A program made the position numbers and the translations under genes. The notes under the pieces were generated by a model. It was not told the origin of the DNA and did no database searches. It saw only the letters and a program-made list of their open reading frames with translations. Shown here piece by piece: positions 14,555 through 22,475 of a stretch of DNA of 28,745 nucleotides (the first letter of the stretch is position 1; each line of letters opens with the position of its first letter). Source of the stretch: Nitrososphaerota archaeon (GTDB lineage: Archaea; Thermoproteota; Nitrososphaeria; Nitrososphaerales; CADDZS01). The stretch covers positions 1 to 28,745 of the forward strand of contig DAHVAI010000242.1 of assembly GCA_027314685.1 (NCBI GenBank), given 5' to 3'.

Positions 14555-15658
14555 TTGACTATCTTCGACGGGTTCGAGTGGGGAATATGCATCGATGACA
14601 TGTGGACGTACGCAGGAGCTCTTCCTCCAAAGTCGATCGTAATTCCTCATGTTCTCAGCATGAAGCTGCCCCAGGGGCCATTCTCGATGAACTTTGGAAA
14701 GGAGCTTCCTCGCAGGTCAAATCTCTCAACTATCTCTTTCACCGAGTCTTCCGTGGGACAAAAGAAAGAACTCGTACGGATGTTCACGAGAAACCTTGCA
14801 AAGCACTTGAGAGAAAACAAGGTAAGGTTCGTCCGGTGCTGGTTTCAGTGGAACCTTTTCCAGCCAAGGATCCTCAAAGCTAAGCAGGAGTATCACTTTC
14901 CGCTCGACCATTTCGTAAATACGATGAACGCCTCTGGGATTGAGATTATCGGCGTGATCGGGAACGGCTACTATCGATTTCTTCCACTCGGCCTCAACAT
15001 CAACAAGCTCGACCACTATCTCGCCCGCCTCTCTGATGCTTCAAGGGAAATAGTCAGGCACCATAAGGGAAAAATCGCCATGTGGCAGCTTGAGAACGAG
15101 CCTGACTGGTGGCTCGAGCACTTTGCAAGCGACTGGCGAAAGGGCGGTATATGGTTTGAGAAAAACGTTGCTGACACGATACTTGGAAAGCTCCACACTA
15201 TTGTGAGAGAGGAAGATCCTGGGACACCGACGATGGTTAACCTAGAAGCTGATACGGCAAGGGCATTCGTGCATTCTTACTCAAAGTACTGTGAAGTCCT
15301 CGGTCTGGATTTCTACCCGAACTATACGAACTCTGGCAACATCAACCTGTCAAAGCTCAGGGAACGAGTGGCTGAAGCAAAAAGGTTGTCTGGTCTTCCG
15401 GTGATGATCGCAGAGACCGGCTATCCTTCTGGACCCAGGATATTTGGGTTTGATCAGAGAAAGCAAGCCGATTACGTCAGGGCTGTATGCGAGGAAGCTT
15501 ACTCGATCGACTCGCTTCGCTCGCTCGGGATGTGGCGGCTTTCAGATCCATACTGGCTCTCGTTTCCCTTTCAGGAGAATAGCTTTGGGCTTATCGACAG
15601 GCGTGGGATTCCGAAAAAAGCCTGGTTTGAGTACGTGAACCAAGTTTCGAGCAAGTAG
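14555..15658 (+). CDS. Glycoside hydrolase-like TIM-barrel protein, clan GH-A type (367 aa)
   Basis: It probably cleaves a beta-glycosidic bond with retention. It has the two clan GH-A glutamates: E182 in WQLENEPDWW as acid/base and E287 in PVMIAETGYPSG as nucleophile, about 105 residues apart at the ends of barrel strands 4 and 7. Strands with FVRCWFQWN, IIGVIGNGYY and LGLDFYPNY agree with a (beta/alpha)8 barrel of the GH5/GH39/GH53 kind. I cannot assign a family number. There is no signal peptide, so a cytoplasmic role in turnover of internal glycans or glycosides is likely. The in-frame stop at 14552-14554 makes TTG 14555 the earliest start; ATG at residue 16 (14600) is an alternative. Confidence 0.78.
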   Translation: MTIFDGFEWGICIDDMWTYAGALPPKSIVIPHVLSMKLPQGPFSMNFGKELPRRSNLSTISFTESSVGQKKELVRMFTRNLAKHLRENKVRFVRCWFQWNLFQPRILKAKQEYHFPLDHFVNTMNASGIEIIGVIGNGYYRFLPLGLNINKLDHYLARLSDASREIVRHHKGKIAMWQLENEPDWWLEHFASDWRKGGIWFEKNVADTILGKLHTIVREEDPGTPTMVNLEADTARAFVHSYSKYCEVLGLDFYPNYTNSGNINLSKLRERVAEAKRLSGLPVMIAETGYPSGPRIFGFDQRKQADYVRAVCEEAYSIDSLRSLGMWRLSDPYWLSFPFQENSFGLIDRRGIPKKAWFEYVNQVSSK

Positions 15659-15659
15659 G

Positions 15660-16346
15660 CTAGGTCTGCGAGTCGCTTGCGAGTTCCGTAAATCGAAGCT
15701 TCTTTTCCTGGCCGTCAAATGCCACAACCAGATCATCGCCGCGAACCTTGAGTGCAACTCCGTCCAAAAAGTCGATCCAAGGCTTTTTTGGATGAAAGGC
15801 GTAGTGGACCAGCGGCATTATGTAGAGATCGTGCGTTGCTATGATAGTTGCCCCGTCCGGTTTGGATCTTTTCTCACTCATGACGGCGCAAAAGGTTTCC
15901 TTCGCATACTGGTCTGCGGCAGTCATAGATGGGATGTGGTCTGAGCCTTTGAGCCACCTGTCCAGGAAGACCTCCCAGTGAGTGCTCTTGAGCTCGCGGT
16001 TGTATGCCTCTAGGTCTAGTATTGGATGCTTGAAGTTGATGGGGCTTGGGCCGTCGACTGTAGATCCATTTTCTCTTGCCCCGATTGAGATTGCGTCTGC
16101 GGTCATGAAGCATCTCTTTGATCCCCAGTGATGGATGCGTAGAGTTTTCGTGCTAGAGCTGATTTCTCTCCCAAAGCTCTTTGCTACCTCGATGCCCTTT
16201 CCGGTTAGCTCGACATGGCGCCACTGCTCGAAAGGTATGTTGTCAAACGAGGGGCGCTCTGAGTGGCGCACGATAAGGACTAGATCTTTCTGAGCTTTGA
16301 GTTGCTCTGCAGCTTTGAGGATCCTTCCTCCCCACTCTAGCTCCAT
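15660..16346 (-). CDS. Histidine phosphatase (phosphoglycerate-mutase-like) family protein (228 aa)
   Basis: The RHG-type motif appears as LIVRHSERP (residues 24-32), with H28 as the phospho-accepting His and Ser replacing the usual Gly. SKRCFMTADA (76-85) holds the conserved Arg-containing block, and ATHD (170-173) the second catalytic His. This supports phosphatase activity on a small phospho-compound or sugar phosphate. The substrate cannot be told from sequence. The length is typical. ATG 16346 is the start. The gene ends 2 nt from the convergent glycosidase gene. A small palindrome (CAATAT-AGA-ATATTG, 16399-16413) lies upstream. Confidence 0.82.
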   Translation of the reverse strand: MELEWGGRILKAAEQLKAQKDLVLIVRHSERPSFDNIPFEQWRHVELTGKGIEVAKSFGREISSSTKTLRIHHWGSKRCFMTADAISIGARENGSTVDGPSPINFKHPILDLEAYNRELKSTHWEVFLDRWLKGSDHIPSMTAADQYAKETFCAVMSEKRSKPDGATIIATHDLYIMPLVHYAFHPKKPWIDFLDGVALKVRGDDLVVAFDGQEKKLRFTELASDSQT

Positions 16347-16398
16347 TGTCTTGTTTTCTGTCTTTGATGTAGATTAGCGTTGCGTGATTTTTGTAAAG

Positions 16399-16413
16399 CA
16401 ATATAGAATATTG
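16399..16413. promoter_or_regulatory. 15-bp palindrome upstream of the histidine phosphatase
   Basis: CAATAT and ATATTG are exact complements around AGA, located just after the hydrolase stop and 53 nt before the phosphatase start. It could be an operator or a weak transcript-end hairpin. Confidence 0.3.
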
Positions 16414-16416
16414 AGC

Positions 16417-17214
16417 CTATTCATTCAGGAAAGAGACCACTGCCTGCGCTAGTAGCGGAGATTCGTGACTGTTGTAGTGCGTCGTGCCTGGTAAGACTAG
16501 TAGACGTGATTTTGGCATCTTAGAGCCGTCCCATCCGGCATCGTGTTTACCGCCACCTAGCAGTTCGTAGAATTCTGCCATATGTGAGGGTCGTACGCTG
16601 TCTGCATCTCCGAACGCGATCAGCACAGGAATCTCGAGCTTGGCGACTTCGCTTGACCAATCATAGTCTCTCTTCAAAAGCTCGCCCATCTTTGAAAATA
16701 GCAGTGACCAATCATCTTGTCTGGGAGCTATCTTTGCATAGGTCTTGTACAGTACTGATTTTTTCAGGCGATCAGGCGACTCTCTTGCTGACCTAGCCAT
16801 CGCGGCATGAATTTCTGGATACCATCCATTTCTCTTGCATGGTGCGGATATGGCGATCAACTTTCTGATGAGCTTCGGATGCTGTATTGCGGTTCTAATT
16901 GCGACGCCAGCGCCAAGGGAGTATCCCAGGATGTCCGTCGTTTCAAGTTTCAGGTGCTTGATCAGGAGGGCTACGTCGTCTGCCATGGTCTCGTACCTCA
17001 TCGGTCTGTCGACGTCCTGAGTCCTACCGTGAGCCTGGAGATCTGAAGCTATCACTTTGCGATTTTTTGAAAGAGCTGGGAGGAGTACTTTGTCGAAGAT
17101 TTCAGTGGAACCTGCGCCACCGTGCAGGAGCAATATCGGCTCTCCCCTGCCGTGGATCTCGTAGTACATCCTGAGCCCGTTTACTGTTGCGTATCTTCCC
17201 GTAGGCTCGTCCAT
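16417..17214 (-). CDS. Alpha/beta-hydrolase fold protein (265 aa)
   Basis: A serine hydrolase of the esterase/epoxide-hydrolase type. LLLHGGAGSTEIFD forms the oxyanion region. The nucleophile elbow is GYSLGAG with Ser99 (numbered from ATG 17214), FGDADSV gives Asp205, and GTTHYNS gives His246, a complete triad. The open frame reaches 17337, but the extra 41 residues are basic, unlike the family, and a box A sits within them at 17241-17250. ATG 17214 gives a normal length and a leaderless transcript. The substrate is unknown. It is in line with, and 70 nt upstream of, the histidine phosphatase. Confidence 0.85.
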   Translation of the reverse strand: MDEPTGRYATVNGLRMYYEIHGRGEPILLLHGGAGSTEIFDKVLLPALSKNRKVIASDLQAHGRTQDVDRPMRYETMADDVALLIKHLKLETTDILGYSLGAGVAIRTAIQHPKLIRKLIAISAPCKRNGWYPEIHAAMARSARESPDRLKKSVLYKTYAKIAPRQDDWSLLFSKMGELLKRDYDWSSEVAKLEIPVLIAFGDADSVRPSHMAEFYELLGGGKHDAGWDGSKMPKSRLLVLPGTTHYNSHESPLLAQAVVSFLNE

Positions 17215-17240
17215 GCGTACACACCTTCGCTTTTGCTCTG

Positions 17241-17250
17241 CGTATAACAA
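17241..17250 (-). promoter_or_regulatory. Box A promoter element of the alpha/beta-hydrolase gene
   Basis: The minus strand reads TTGTTATACG, 27-36 nt before ATG 17214, which decides the start over the longer open frame. Confidence 0.5.
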
Positions 17251-17337
17251 TTTCATGGGTGTTTGAGAATTTGATCTTCTATGCGGAAGAGTCGCGCTCT
17301 GTAGGGTCCACGTGTTACCCTTTGTTTGATCTTTCAC

Positions 17338-17712
17338 TGAACCTAGACCAACTTTGACATCTATTAGTATCCCCCGGCATCTTTTCCTTTGCTTTCAATC
17401 GATAATTGCAGACTTTCAGATTGGAAATTGCAACATTTGCATCGTCCAGTGCTATTGCGATATCTCACTTTGGCTTGGTACACGGTCTGCATGCGTTGGC
17501 GTTAGTGCAAACAATAAAGATCTGAATACCTGACTTGATCCTATGTCTCTTTGCAATCAGGCGTCAATCTATCTTTTTAACTGATGAGGGAATCGATTGA
17601 GAGACCAGTCGTTGCTCACCATCGCCTAGAGAGAGTGTGTCGGACGAGTACTACAGGTTTCTCAAAAGGTCTTTTTGAGATGCTCCTTCAGAAGAAAGAA
17701 CATCTCCTTGCT
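17338..17712. other. Intergenic region with a hairpin after the ParB-like gene
   Basis: I see no gene in this stretch of about 375 bp. An exact inverted repeat, TCTCAAAA-N5-TTTTGAGA, at 17660-17680 lies 33 nt past the stop of the ParB-like gene. It may end its transcript, although no long U-run follows it on that strand. Confidence 0.4.
17660..17680 (-). terminator. Possible terminator hairpin of the ParB-like gene
   Basis: Eight-base perfect arms flank a five-base loop, positioned directly downstream of the minus-strand gene. The weak downstream U-tract keeps confidence low; an operator is the alternative. Confidence 0.35.
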
Positions 17713-18867
17713 TTAGCGAACTACGTTTAGTCTCGGCTCTAGAGACTCTTTCGAATGTTTTACCGGCTTTTCGACCTTCGACCAGTGCTCGTGAAGTATC
17801 TTCCAAGAATCGTCCCTCCTAACGAAAACCAAGGTGCCTCTCACCAACCTCTTCGCTTTCACCATTTCCTTGCTCCTGAAGTATTTCACTCTTAATGTAG
17901 TTAGGGCAGTATGTCCTAACACCGTAATCTTCAGATCATCAATCTTCCAAGAGTATTTTGGTAATTTTGTATGAATCCATTCTTCTTCTCTTGAAATAGC
18001 TCTTGTATCATCAAATCGCTCAAACGGAGGATATGAATCAAAGAGAGAGAAACCAGCTCCTACGAGATGGAGCTTTTTGAAACCCTCGAAATCGCCGCTC
18101 TGTGCGAGTTTGAATTTCTCGAAAACTACTCGCGTGATTTTCTCTACATCGGTGGCGGCATTTACATCGTCAGCCTCCGGAAGTTGAGAATCCTCAGGGT
18201 CCCCTCCAGAGGCTTTGGTAGGAAACCAACTTCTAAGATGGGCGACCATGTTTGCAAGATCTCTAACCGAAAGATTCTGCTTTATCGCCATCAAAGTAAG
18301 GTCAACGCGTGTTTTCTTGTCGTTAACGCGTGACAATACTCTTGCATGGTGCTCGGTAATCAGATACAAAGCGTCGCCCAGCTCCGGGTTTGACGCCAAG
18401 TCGCTGTTATCAAACAATCTCAGCATCGCAAGGTAACTACCCACATGCTGCTTTGAGATGCCAAGACTCTGGCCTATCTCTTCGTATGTCCGGTTGAATC
18501 TGGTATTCAAAGTTGCGAAAATGCGCGCCTTTTCATAATCCGATATGCCTTCTCTCTCGAAATTCTCAATGAGTGACTGCCTGAGCACTTCTTCGTCGTC
18601 TACGTTTACCACTTCCGCCCTGATAGTCTTCCACCCAAGTTTCTTTGCTGCAAGAAATCTTCTGTGACCATATATCAGCTCGTATCTTCCTTTCACATCA
18701 GGACTGGCACGCAGTCTTACTGTAACTAGCTGTCCATTCCTCATCATCGAACCCGCCATCGCTTCAACACTTGCTCCGGAATACGCTATCCTAGAATTGA
18801 ACGGAGAGCGGTCAATATCATCTATTGGAATCTCTACTATCAATGTCCGAACTGCCTTTGCTGTCAT
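17713..18867 (-). CDS. ParB-like nuclease/CTPase domain protein fused to an NTF2/SnoaL-like domain (384 aa)
   Basis: Numbered from the TTG start at 18903, the ParB N-terminal domain spans about residues 20-120, with IPIDDIDRSPFNSR, GHRRFLAAKKLGW (the C-motif binding CTP in ParB) and LIENFEREGISDYEKA. A helix-turn-helix follows (RTYEEIGQSLGISKQHVGSY, about 138-157). The last 130 residues, from ATDVEKITRVVFEKFKLAQS to KILHEHWSKV, have the helix-helix-then-curved-sheet pattern and closing W-K-I-x-x-x-H-W of SnoaL/NTF2-like domains, not a ParB dimer domain. I know of no standard ParB with this tail. ATG 18867 is preferred over TTG 18903. No parA or parS-like cluster is nearby, so a regulatory role is as likely as DNA segregation. 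Confidence 0.8.
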   Translation of the reverse strand: MTAKAVRTLIVEIPIDDIDRSPFNSRIAYSGASVEAMAGSMMRNGQLVTVRLRASPDVKGRYELIYGHRRFLAAKKLGWKTIRAEVVNVDDEEVLRQSLIENFEREGISDYEKARIFATLNTRFNRTYEEIGQSLGISKQHVGSYLAMLRLFDNSDLASNPELGDALYLITEHHARVLSRVNDKKTRVDLTLMAIKQNLSVRDLANMVAHLRSWFPTKASGGDPEDSQLPEADDVNAATDVEKITRVVFEKFKLAQSGDFEGFKKLHLVGAGFSLFDSYPPFERFDDTRAISREEEWIHTKLPKYSWKIDDLKITVLGHTALTTLRVKYFRSKEMVKAKRLVRGTLVFVRRDDSWKILHEHWSKVEKPVKHSKESLEPRLNVVR

Positions 18868-19132
18868 GCATTTAGGTGTTTTGCAAACCTGAGTGTGGGA
18901 CAAAACTCACTGCTAGACTGATCGTGTCGCGAGGTTGAATATGTTGTGCCAAAGTCCGGTGCAGAATTACGAACAGTTGATTCTATCTTCACGTTTCTGA
19001 GCGATTCCCCATCCCAGCATTTTCTTGTCCGCGGTGTCCCACACTTGCAAACCTCGACAGTTGTAAGGTTCTGCATATCGCGAAGACTTGGCCAAATTGT
19101 AATAAGTGACACAGTATTTCGCAAATTCATAC

Positions 19133-19660
19133 ATGGCAACAATTCGGAAGTTCACCGATTTCAACCCGGACGACAGAGGTGGCCTCGGACTGGCTCAAGT
19201 GCCTCCAGATGGTTTTTGCATAGCCGCTTTCCTAGTCATTACGGAAGAGAACTCGTCGAGAAGCGTGTTGATGGGAAAAATGAACCCAGACGCCAATTGG
19301 GACCACATAGGGGCTCTCGATTCTGAGAGGATAAGACGCCACAGCACAACTTGGATGCTCCCTTCTTCGCATTTGATGCTGTTCGAATCACCAGAGGATG
19401 CCGCTAGAAGAATAGTGATCGAACAGCTTGAAACGCGTCTCGATCTATCGCAACCGATTATTGTGTCTGATGTGCGCACCCTAAAGAGGAATCCAGAGGC
19501 GAAGCATTGGGATCTTGATTTCGTTTATCGCGTAATCAGCTCAAGAGACAAATTCAAACCAACGAAGGCGTGGAAAGAGATTTGTTTCGTTGATGTTGAC
19601 AAAGTCCCAAGAGATCAGATAACTCAGCTTCACATGGACATCATTGGTCATGCGCTATGA
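19133..19660 (+). CDS. Nudix-fold-like protein with degenerate Nudix box (175 aa)
   Basis: The pattern MLPSSHLMLFESPEDAARRI followed by VIEQLETRLDL sits where Nudix proteins have G-x5-E-x7-R-E-x-x-E-E-x-G. The central R-E-x-x-E-E is not kept, so pyrophosphohydrolase activity is doubtful. KHWDLDFVYRV is shared with the related protein at 24723-25250 (HHWHVDFLYNL), as is the MGKMN/VGKVN block, so the two are diverged relatives. The frame opens at GTG 19106, but ATG 19133 fits a TATA-like TAATAA about 32 nt upstream. It is convergent with, and overlaps by 13 bp, the UbiD gene at 19648. A ligand-binding or regulatory role linked to the decarboxylase is inferred. Confidence 0.62.
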   Translation: MATIRKFTDFNPDDRGGLGLAQVPPDGFCIAAFLVITEENSSRSVLMGKMNPDANWDHIGALDSERIRRHSTTWMLPSSHLMLFESPEDAARRIVIEQLETRLDLSQPIIVSDVRTLKRNPEAKHWDLDFVYRVISSRDKFKPTKAWKEICFVDVDKVPRDQITQLHMDIIGHAL

Positions 19661-21105
19661 GTGGCGATCTTCTGGGCAATGTTAGCTCCCAGCCGTGAAA
19701 GAAGCTCGCTGGAAGCTCCTTTCTTGCATTCCTCCATGGAAACGTTTGTCAGCAATTCTTTCGAGCCGCTCGCCTTTGGAACCTTTTCGAATGACTTTAT
19801 CGGCCATGTTGCATCGATTATCAATCTTGTATTCATGATACCGTGTTTGCTTCGATCCATAGCGTATGAGGATGGATTGAGATGAGCTCCTATTGTATAC
19901 GGTATCAAGACCAGGCTCCGGTCCATCTCGCATCTAAATGCAACCGCCCACCAGACCTGTTCCTCGTCAAAGACGTCGATGTCCTCGTCAACGACCACCA
20001 CCATCTTCACATTAGGATCAGCAGCTAATGCAGCAAGACCAGCGTGCTTCCCCTCCCCATCATTTCGCTTCTTGATTGCCACATACATTGCAGCCCTGCT
20101 CGAAGCTGATTTCGGTAGATTGAGCATCTTGACATAGTTTGCGTTCGCTTTGACCCGCTGAAGGTAAGTCGCCATCCTCGGCAGTGAACCCATTACAATG
20201 TGTTCATCGTGTGCTGGTACGACATCCTGGAATATTGCATCCCTCCTCATACAGATAGCTGTGACGCGTATGAATGGTACAACCTTCTCCCCACTATAAT
20301 AGCGGGGGTACTCTCCAAAGTTTCCTTCTTGCTCAATGTTCGATACGTCGTCGATCACTCCCTCGATCACAATCTCAGCGTTAGCGGGATAAAGCATGTC
20401 AATTGTCTCTGCCTTAACTAACTCAAGAGGTTCTTTTAGCATGCCTCCACTCAATTCAAACTCTCCACCGATTTCAGGGAGCCTAGCTCCACCAGCTGAG
20501 AGGAGAAATGCCGGGTGGTGACCCACGACGATTGCAACTTCCATAGGCTTGTTTAGCTCCTTGTACTTTGCCATCACGTAACTTCCGTGAGCTGTTGGAT
20601 TCATCATCAAACCTATGCGGTTTCCCTTGATCTGATTTCTGTAGAGCCCAACGTTGTACAATCCTGTTTCAGGATCTTTTAAAATCGTACCAGCTGAGCA
20701 GATGTACGGTCCGCCATCCATTTCATTGTGAGTTATATTTGGCAAGAGTGAAACTTGGGCCTTGTCCCCAGTCAAGACGACTTCTTTTACCTTTCCGGTG
20801 CTCATTACAACCGGTGGAATAGGGTGATCGGCCCTCCTTGCAAACTCTAGAACTGCTTCAGCCTTAGTCTTTGACTGCATTGCAAGAGCCAATCTTTCAA
20901 ATGCGGAGTGCACGTTGGTGACTACAGGAATCTTTGTTCCCTTTACCTTGCTGAAGTAAAAGACAGGGTTCTGCTTTTGGTTTTCAAATTTCTCTACGTA
21001 GGCCGTAATTCCGAGCTTCGGATCGACTTCTTTCTCTACTGAAATGAAATCAGCAGGGTAGGTTTTGATAACTTCGCTCAGGAATGTTCTAAGGTCTTGT
21101 CCCAT
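19648..21105 (-). CDS. UbiD-family prenyl-FMN-dependent decarboxylase, copy 1 (485 aa)
   Basis: It probably decarboxylates (or carboxylates) an unsaturated or aromatic acid using prenylated FMN. YNVGLYR (N151 to R156) matches the N..R cofactor and catalytic pair of fungal Fdc1. H173 (NPTAHGS) and a Glu in GGEFELSGG (215/217) fit the metal ligands. EGNFGEY gives E260 and E265, the Glu pair of the active site. The length is in the family range. The substrate cannot be assigned: phenolic, furan, pyrrole and polyprenyl-benzoate acids are all used by relatives. No UbiX gene for the cofactor is in the window. It is third in a unit with the [2Fe-2S] and SCP2 genes. Confidence 0.9.
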   Translation of the reverse strand: MGQDLRTFLSEVIKTYPADFISVEKEVDPKLGITAYVEKFENQKQNPVFYFSKVKGTKIPVVTNVHSAFERLALAMQSKTKAEAVLEFARRADHPIPPVVMSTGKVKEVVLTGDKAQVSLLPNITHNEMDGGPYICSAGTILKDPETGLYNVGLYRNQIKGNRIGLMMNPTAHGSYVMAKYKELNKPMEVAIVVGHHPAFLLSAGGARLPEIGGEFELSGGMLKEPLELVKAETIDMLYPANAEIVIEGVIDDVSNIEQEGNFGEYPRYYSGEKVVPFIRVTAICMRRDAIFQDVVPAHDEHIVMGSLPRMATYLQRVKANANYVKMLNLPKSASSRAAMYVAIKKRNDGEGKHAGLAALAADPNVKMVVVVDEDIDVFDEEQVWWAVAFRCEMDRSLVLIPYTIGAHLNPSSYAMDRSKHGIMNTRLIIDATWPIKSFEKVPKASGSKELLTNVSMEECKKGASSELLSRLGANIAQKIATHSA

Positions 21106-21156
21106 GACCTCGAGGGCGCTGGAAGAGGTATATGAGGTTCGTGGTTTAAGGATCGC

Positions 21157-21555
21157 CTACATGAATCTTCCAAGTGTCGATCGCAAGAACTTGACTCCGG
21201 CACTTTTTTCTGTGGCCAGGTTCAATACCCTGCGAAAACGCATTGCATCCATTATCGAACCGCTTGACTCGATTATCTTCTTGTTGAAAGCATCCTCTTG
21301 AGACAGCTTCCCCGAAATGATCTTGCGTAAACTTTCTCTGCTCGCCTTTATCGTGGCATCAGAATTTTCTGGCTTGCCATCTTCTATTGAAATTTTTCCA
21401 CCATCGATTCTTGCATAGAAAGAAGTACCATCTTTCACTTCGACGAAGATGTTGCTTTGAATATCTTCAAGCATAGACTTCACCTCTGAATTTCTATTTG
21501 CAAAGAATGTGAATATCTTCATCGCAGTAACAATTCTATCCAATGGAATCGCCAC
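21157..21555 (-). CDS. SCP2-like sterol/lipid-carrier domain protein (132 aa)
   Basis: A single SCP2-type domain: ARIDGGKISIEDGKPENSDA and TIKASRESLRKIISGKLSQE are the family's central strand and helix pattern, ending with a hydrophobic SGSIMDAMRFRRVL helix. SCP2 domains form a cavity for hydrophobic ligands such as lipids or acyl-CoA. It lies 14 nt after the [2Fe-2S] subunit gene and 51 nt before UbiD copy 1, all on the minus strand, suggesting co-transcription and a role holding a hydrophobic substrate or intermediate (inference). ATG 21555 is used; ATG 21522 is an alternative. Confidence 0.78.
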   Translation of the reverse strand: MAIPLDRIVTAMKIFTFFANRNSEVKSMLEDIQSNIFVEVKDGTSFYARIDGGKISIEDGKPENSDATIKASRESLRKIISGKLSQEDAFNKKIIESSGSIMDAMRFRRVLNLATEKSAGVKFLRSTLGRFM

Positions 21556-21569
21556 TTTTTGACAGGGTT

Positions 21570-22067
21570 TTACTTTGGCTTCTTGGTTTCAGAAGCTGCT
21601 TTGATGGCTTCGATTATTTTTATGTAACCTGTGCATCTGCAGATTACACCACCTATTCCTTCACGAATATCATCATCTGTCGGATTCGGATTCTGTTCCA
21701 GCAACGCGGTGCCCGACATGATCATACCTGGAGTACAATATCCGCATTGGAAGGCAAAGTGATCTACGAATCCTTGCTGAACAGGGCTCAGCACTCCTTC
21801 TTTTTCAAGGCCTTCGATTGTTCTTATCCTCTTTCCAGCCGCCCTTATTGCTGGCATCATGCACGAATAGACTAGATCATTGTCGATAATGAGACTGCAA
21901 CAACCACAGCCACCATAGTCGCACCCACGCTTTGTTCCTGTGAGCCCCAGTCTGTCTCTAAGCACTTCAGAAAGAAGCTCGTATCCTTTCTCAAGATCGA
22001 CAAAGTAGTCCGAACCATTTACGTTCAATTTGATTCGTATGCGCCTTATCGTTTCTTGCGAGGACAT
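21570..22067 (-). CDS. [2Fe-2S] subunit of a xanthine-dehydrogenase/aldehyde-oxidase-type hydroxylase (165 aa)
   Basis: The small electron-transfer subunit of a molybdenum hydroxylase (CoxS/HcrC type). The plant-type cluster is RGCDYGGCGCCSL with a fourth Cys in VYSCMMP. The second domain has FQCGYCTPGMIM and VICRCTGYIKI, the four-helix-bundle cluster next to the molybdopterin. All eight ligands are present. The frame reaches 22220, but ATG 22067 gives the normal start (MSSQETIRRIRIKLNVNG) and has box A at 22121-22130. The FAD subunit is encoded nearby on the other strand. The large Mo subunit is not in the window. Confidence 0.92.
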   Translation of the reverse strand: MSSQETIRRIRIKLNVNGSDYFVDLEKGYELLSEVLRDRLGLTGTKRGCDYGGCGCCSLIIDNDLVYSCMMPAIRAAGKRIRTIEGLEKEGVLSPVQQGFVDHFAFQCGYCTPGMIMSGTALLEQNPNPTDDDIREGIGGVICRCTGYIKIIEAIKAASETKKPK

Positions 22068-22092
22068 CAAACTCGCTTCGCCATAGTGGTAT

Positions 22093-22425
22093 TTGAGGAT
22101 TCGCGACGCCAATGCAAAGGTATTTAGTTTCAACCCTTGTTTACCGATCGTGGTAATTTGGCGAAAATTGTTCGACAACGTTGAGGAGTTGGTTCGCGGA
22201 AGGAAGCTCTGTGTAGTCACCGTCGATATCCAAAATGATTACTACAGTAGCGAGAGCCCCGCGACACAAAATATTGATCACGAATTCAAACGTGGAGCCG
22301 CGCATGACCTTTCAAAGTTCTTGGAGGCCGCGAGGAGATCAGCCACTCCTATAATCCATGTGAAGACAGAAGAAGTTCTCAAAGCGTTGATGCCGAAACA
22401 CTCCGTACCCGCTCAGAAGATCTAA
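22093..22425 (+). pseudogene. Truncated isochorismatase-like cysteine hydrolase (N-terminal fragment)
   Basis: The segment KLCVVTVDIQNDYYSSES matches the first strand and Asp of isochorismatase-like hydrolases (V-x-D-x-Q-N-D), and FLEAARRSATPIIHVKTEE the following helix and strand. The frame then stops at TAA 22423-22425. Family members run about 180-220 residues and need a later Lys and Cys that are absent, so only the first third remains. GTG 22150 is the likely original start, since the frame before it overlaps the 5' region of the divergent FeS gene. It is probably a remnant of a hydrolase once part of the pathway. Confidence 0.58.
22121..22130 (-). promoter_or_regulatory. Box A promoter of the FeS-SCP2-UbiD unit
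   Basis: The minus strand reads AAACTAAATA about 55-63 nt before ATG 22067, predicting a leader of about 30 nt. It lies inside the longer open frame, which argues against the upstream start. Confidence 0.5.
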
Positions 22426-22441
22426 ATTCTCCATTGAAAAT

Positions 22442-22449
22442 GATATATT
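22442..22449 (+). promoter_or_regulatory. Box A promoter of the FAD-subunit gene
   Basis: GATATATT lies 27-34 nt before ATG 22476, giving a leaderless or nearly leaderless transcript separate from the divergent unit. Confidence 0.6.
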
Positions 22450-22475
22450 GCTAGGAGAAAGCCAGGTCGCTAAAG

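Noticed and set aside
17713..18867. Replication or plasmid partition locus
   Set aside because: Only a ParB-like gene is present; there is no parA, no repeated parS-like palindrome and no Orc1/Cdc6 gene.
18946..19326. 126-residue plus-strand frame before and across the Nudix-like start
   Set aside because: It is in a different frame from the Nudix-like gene and has Arg/Ser-rich shadow composition.
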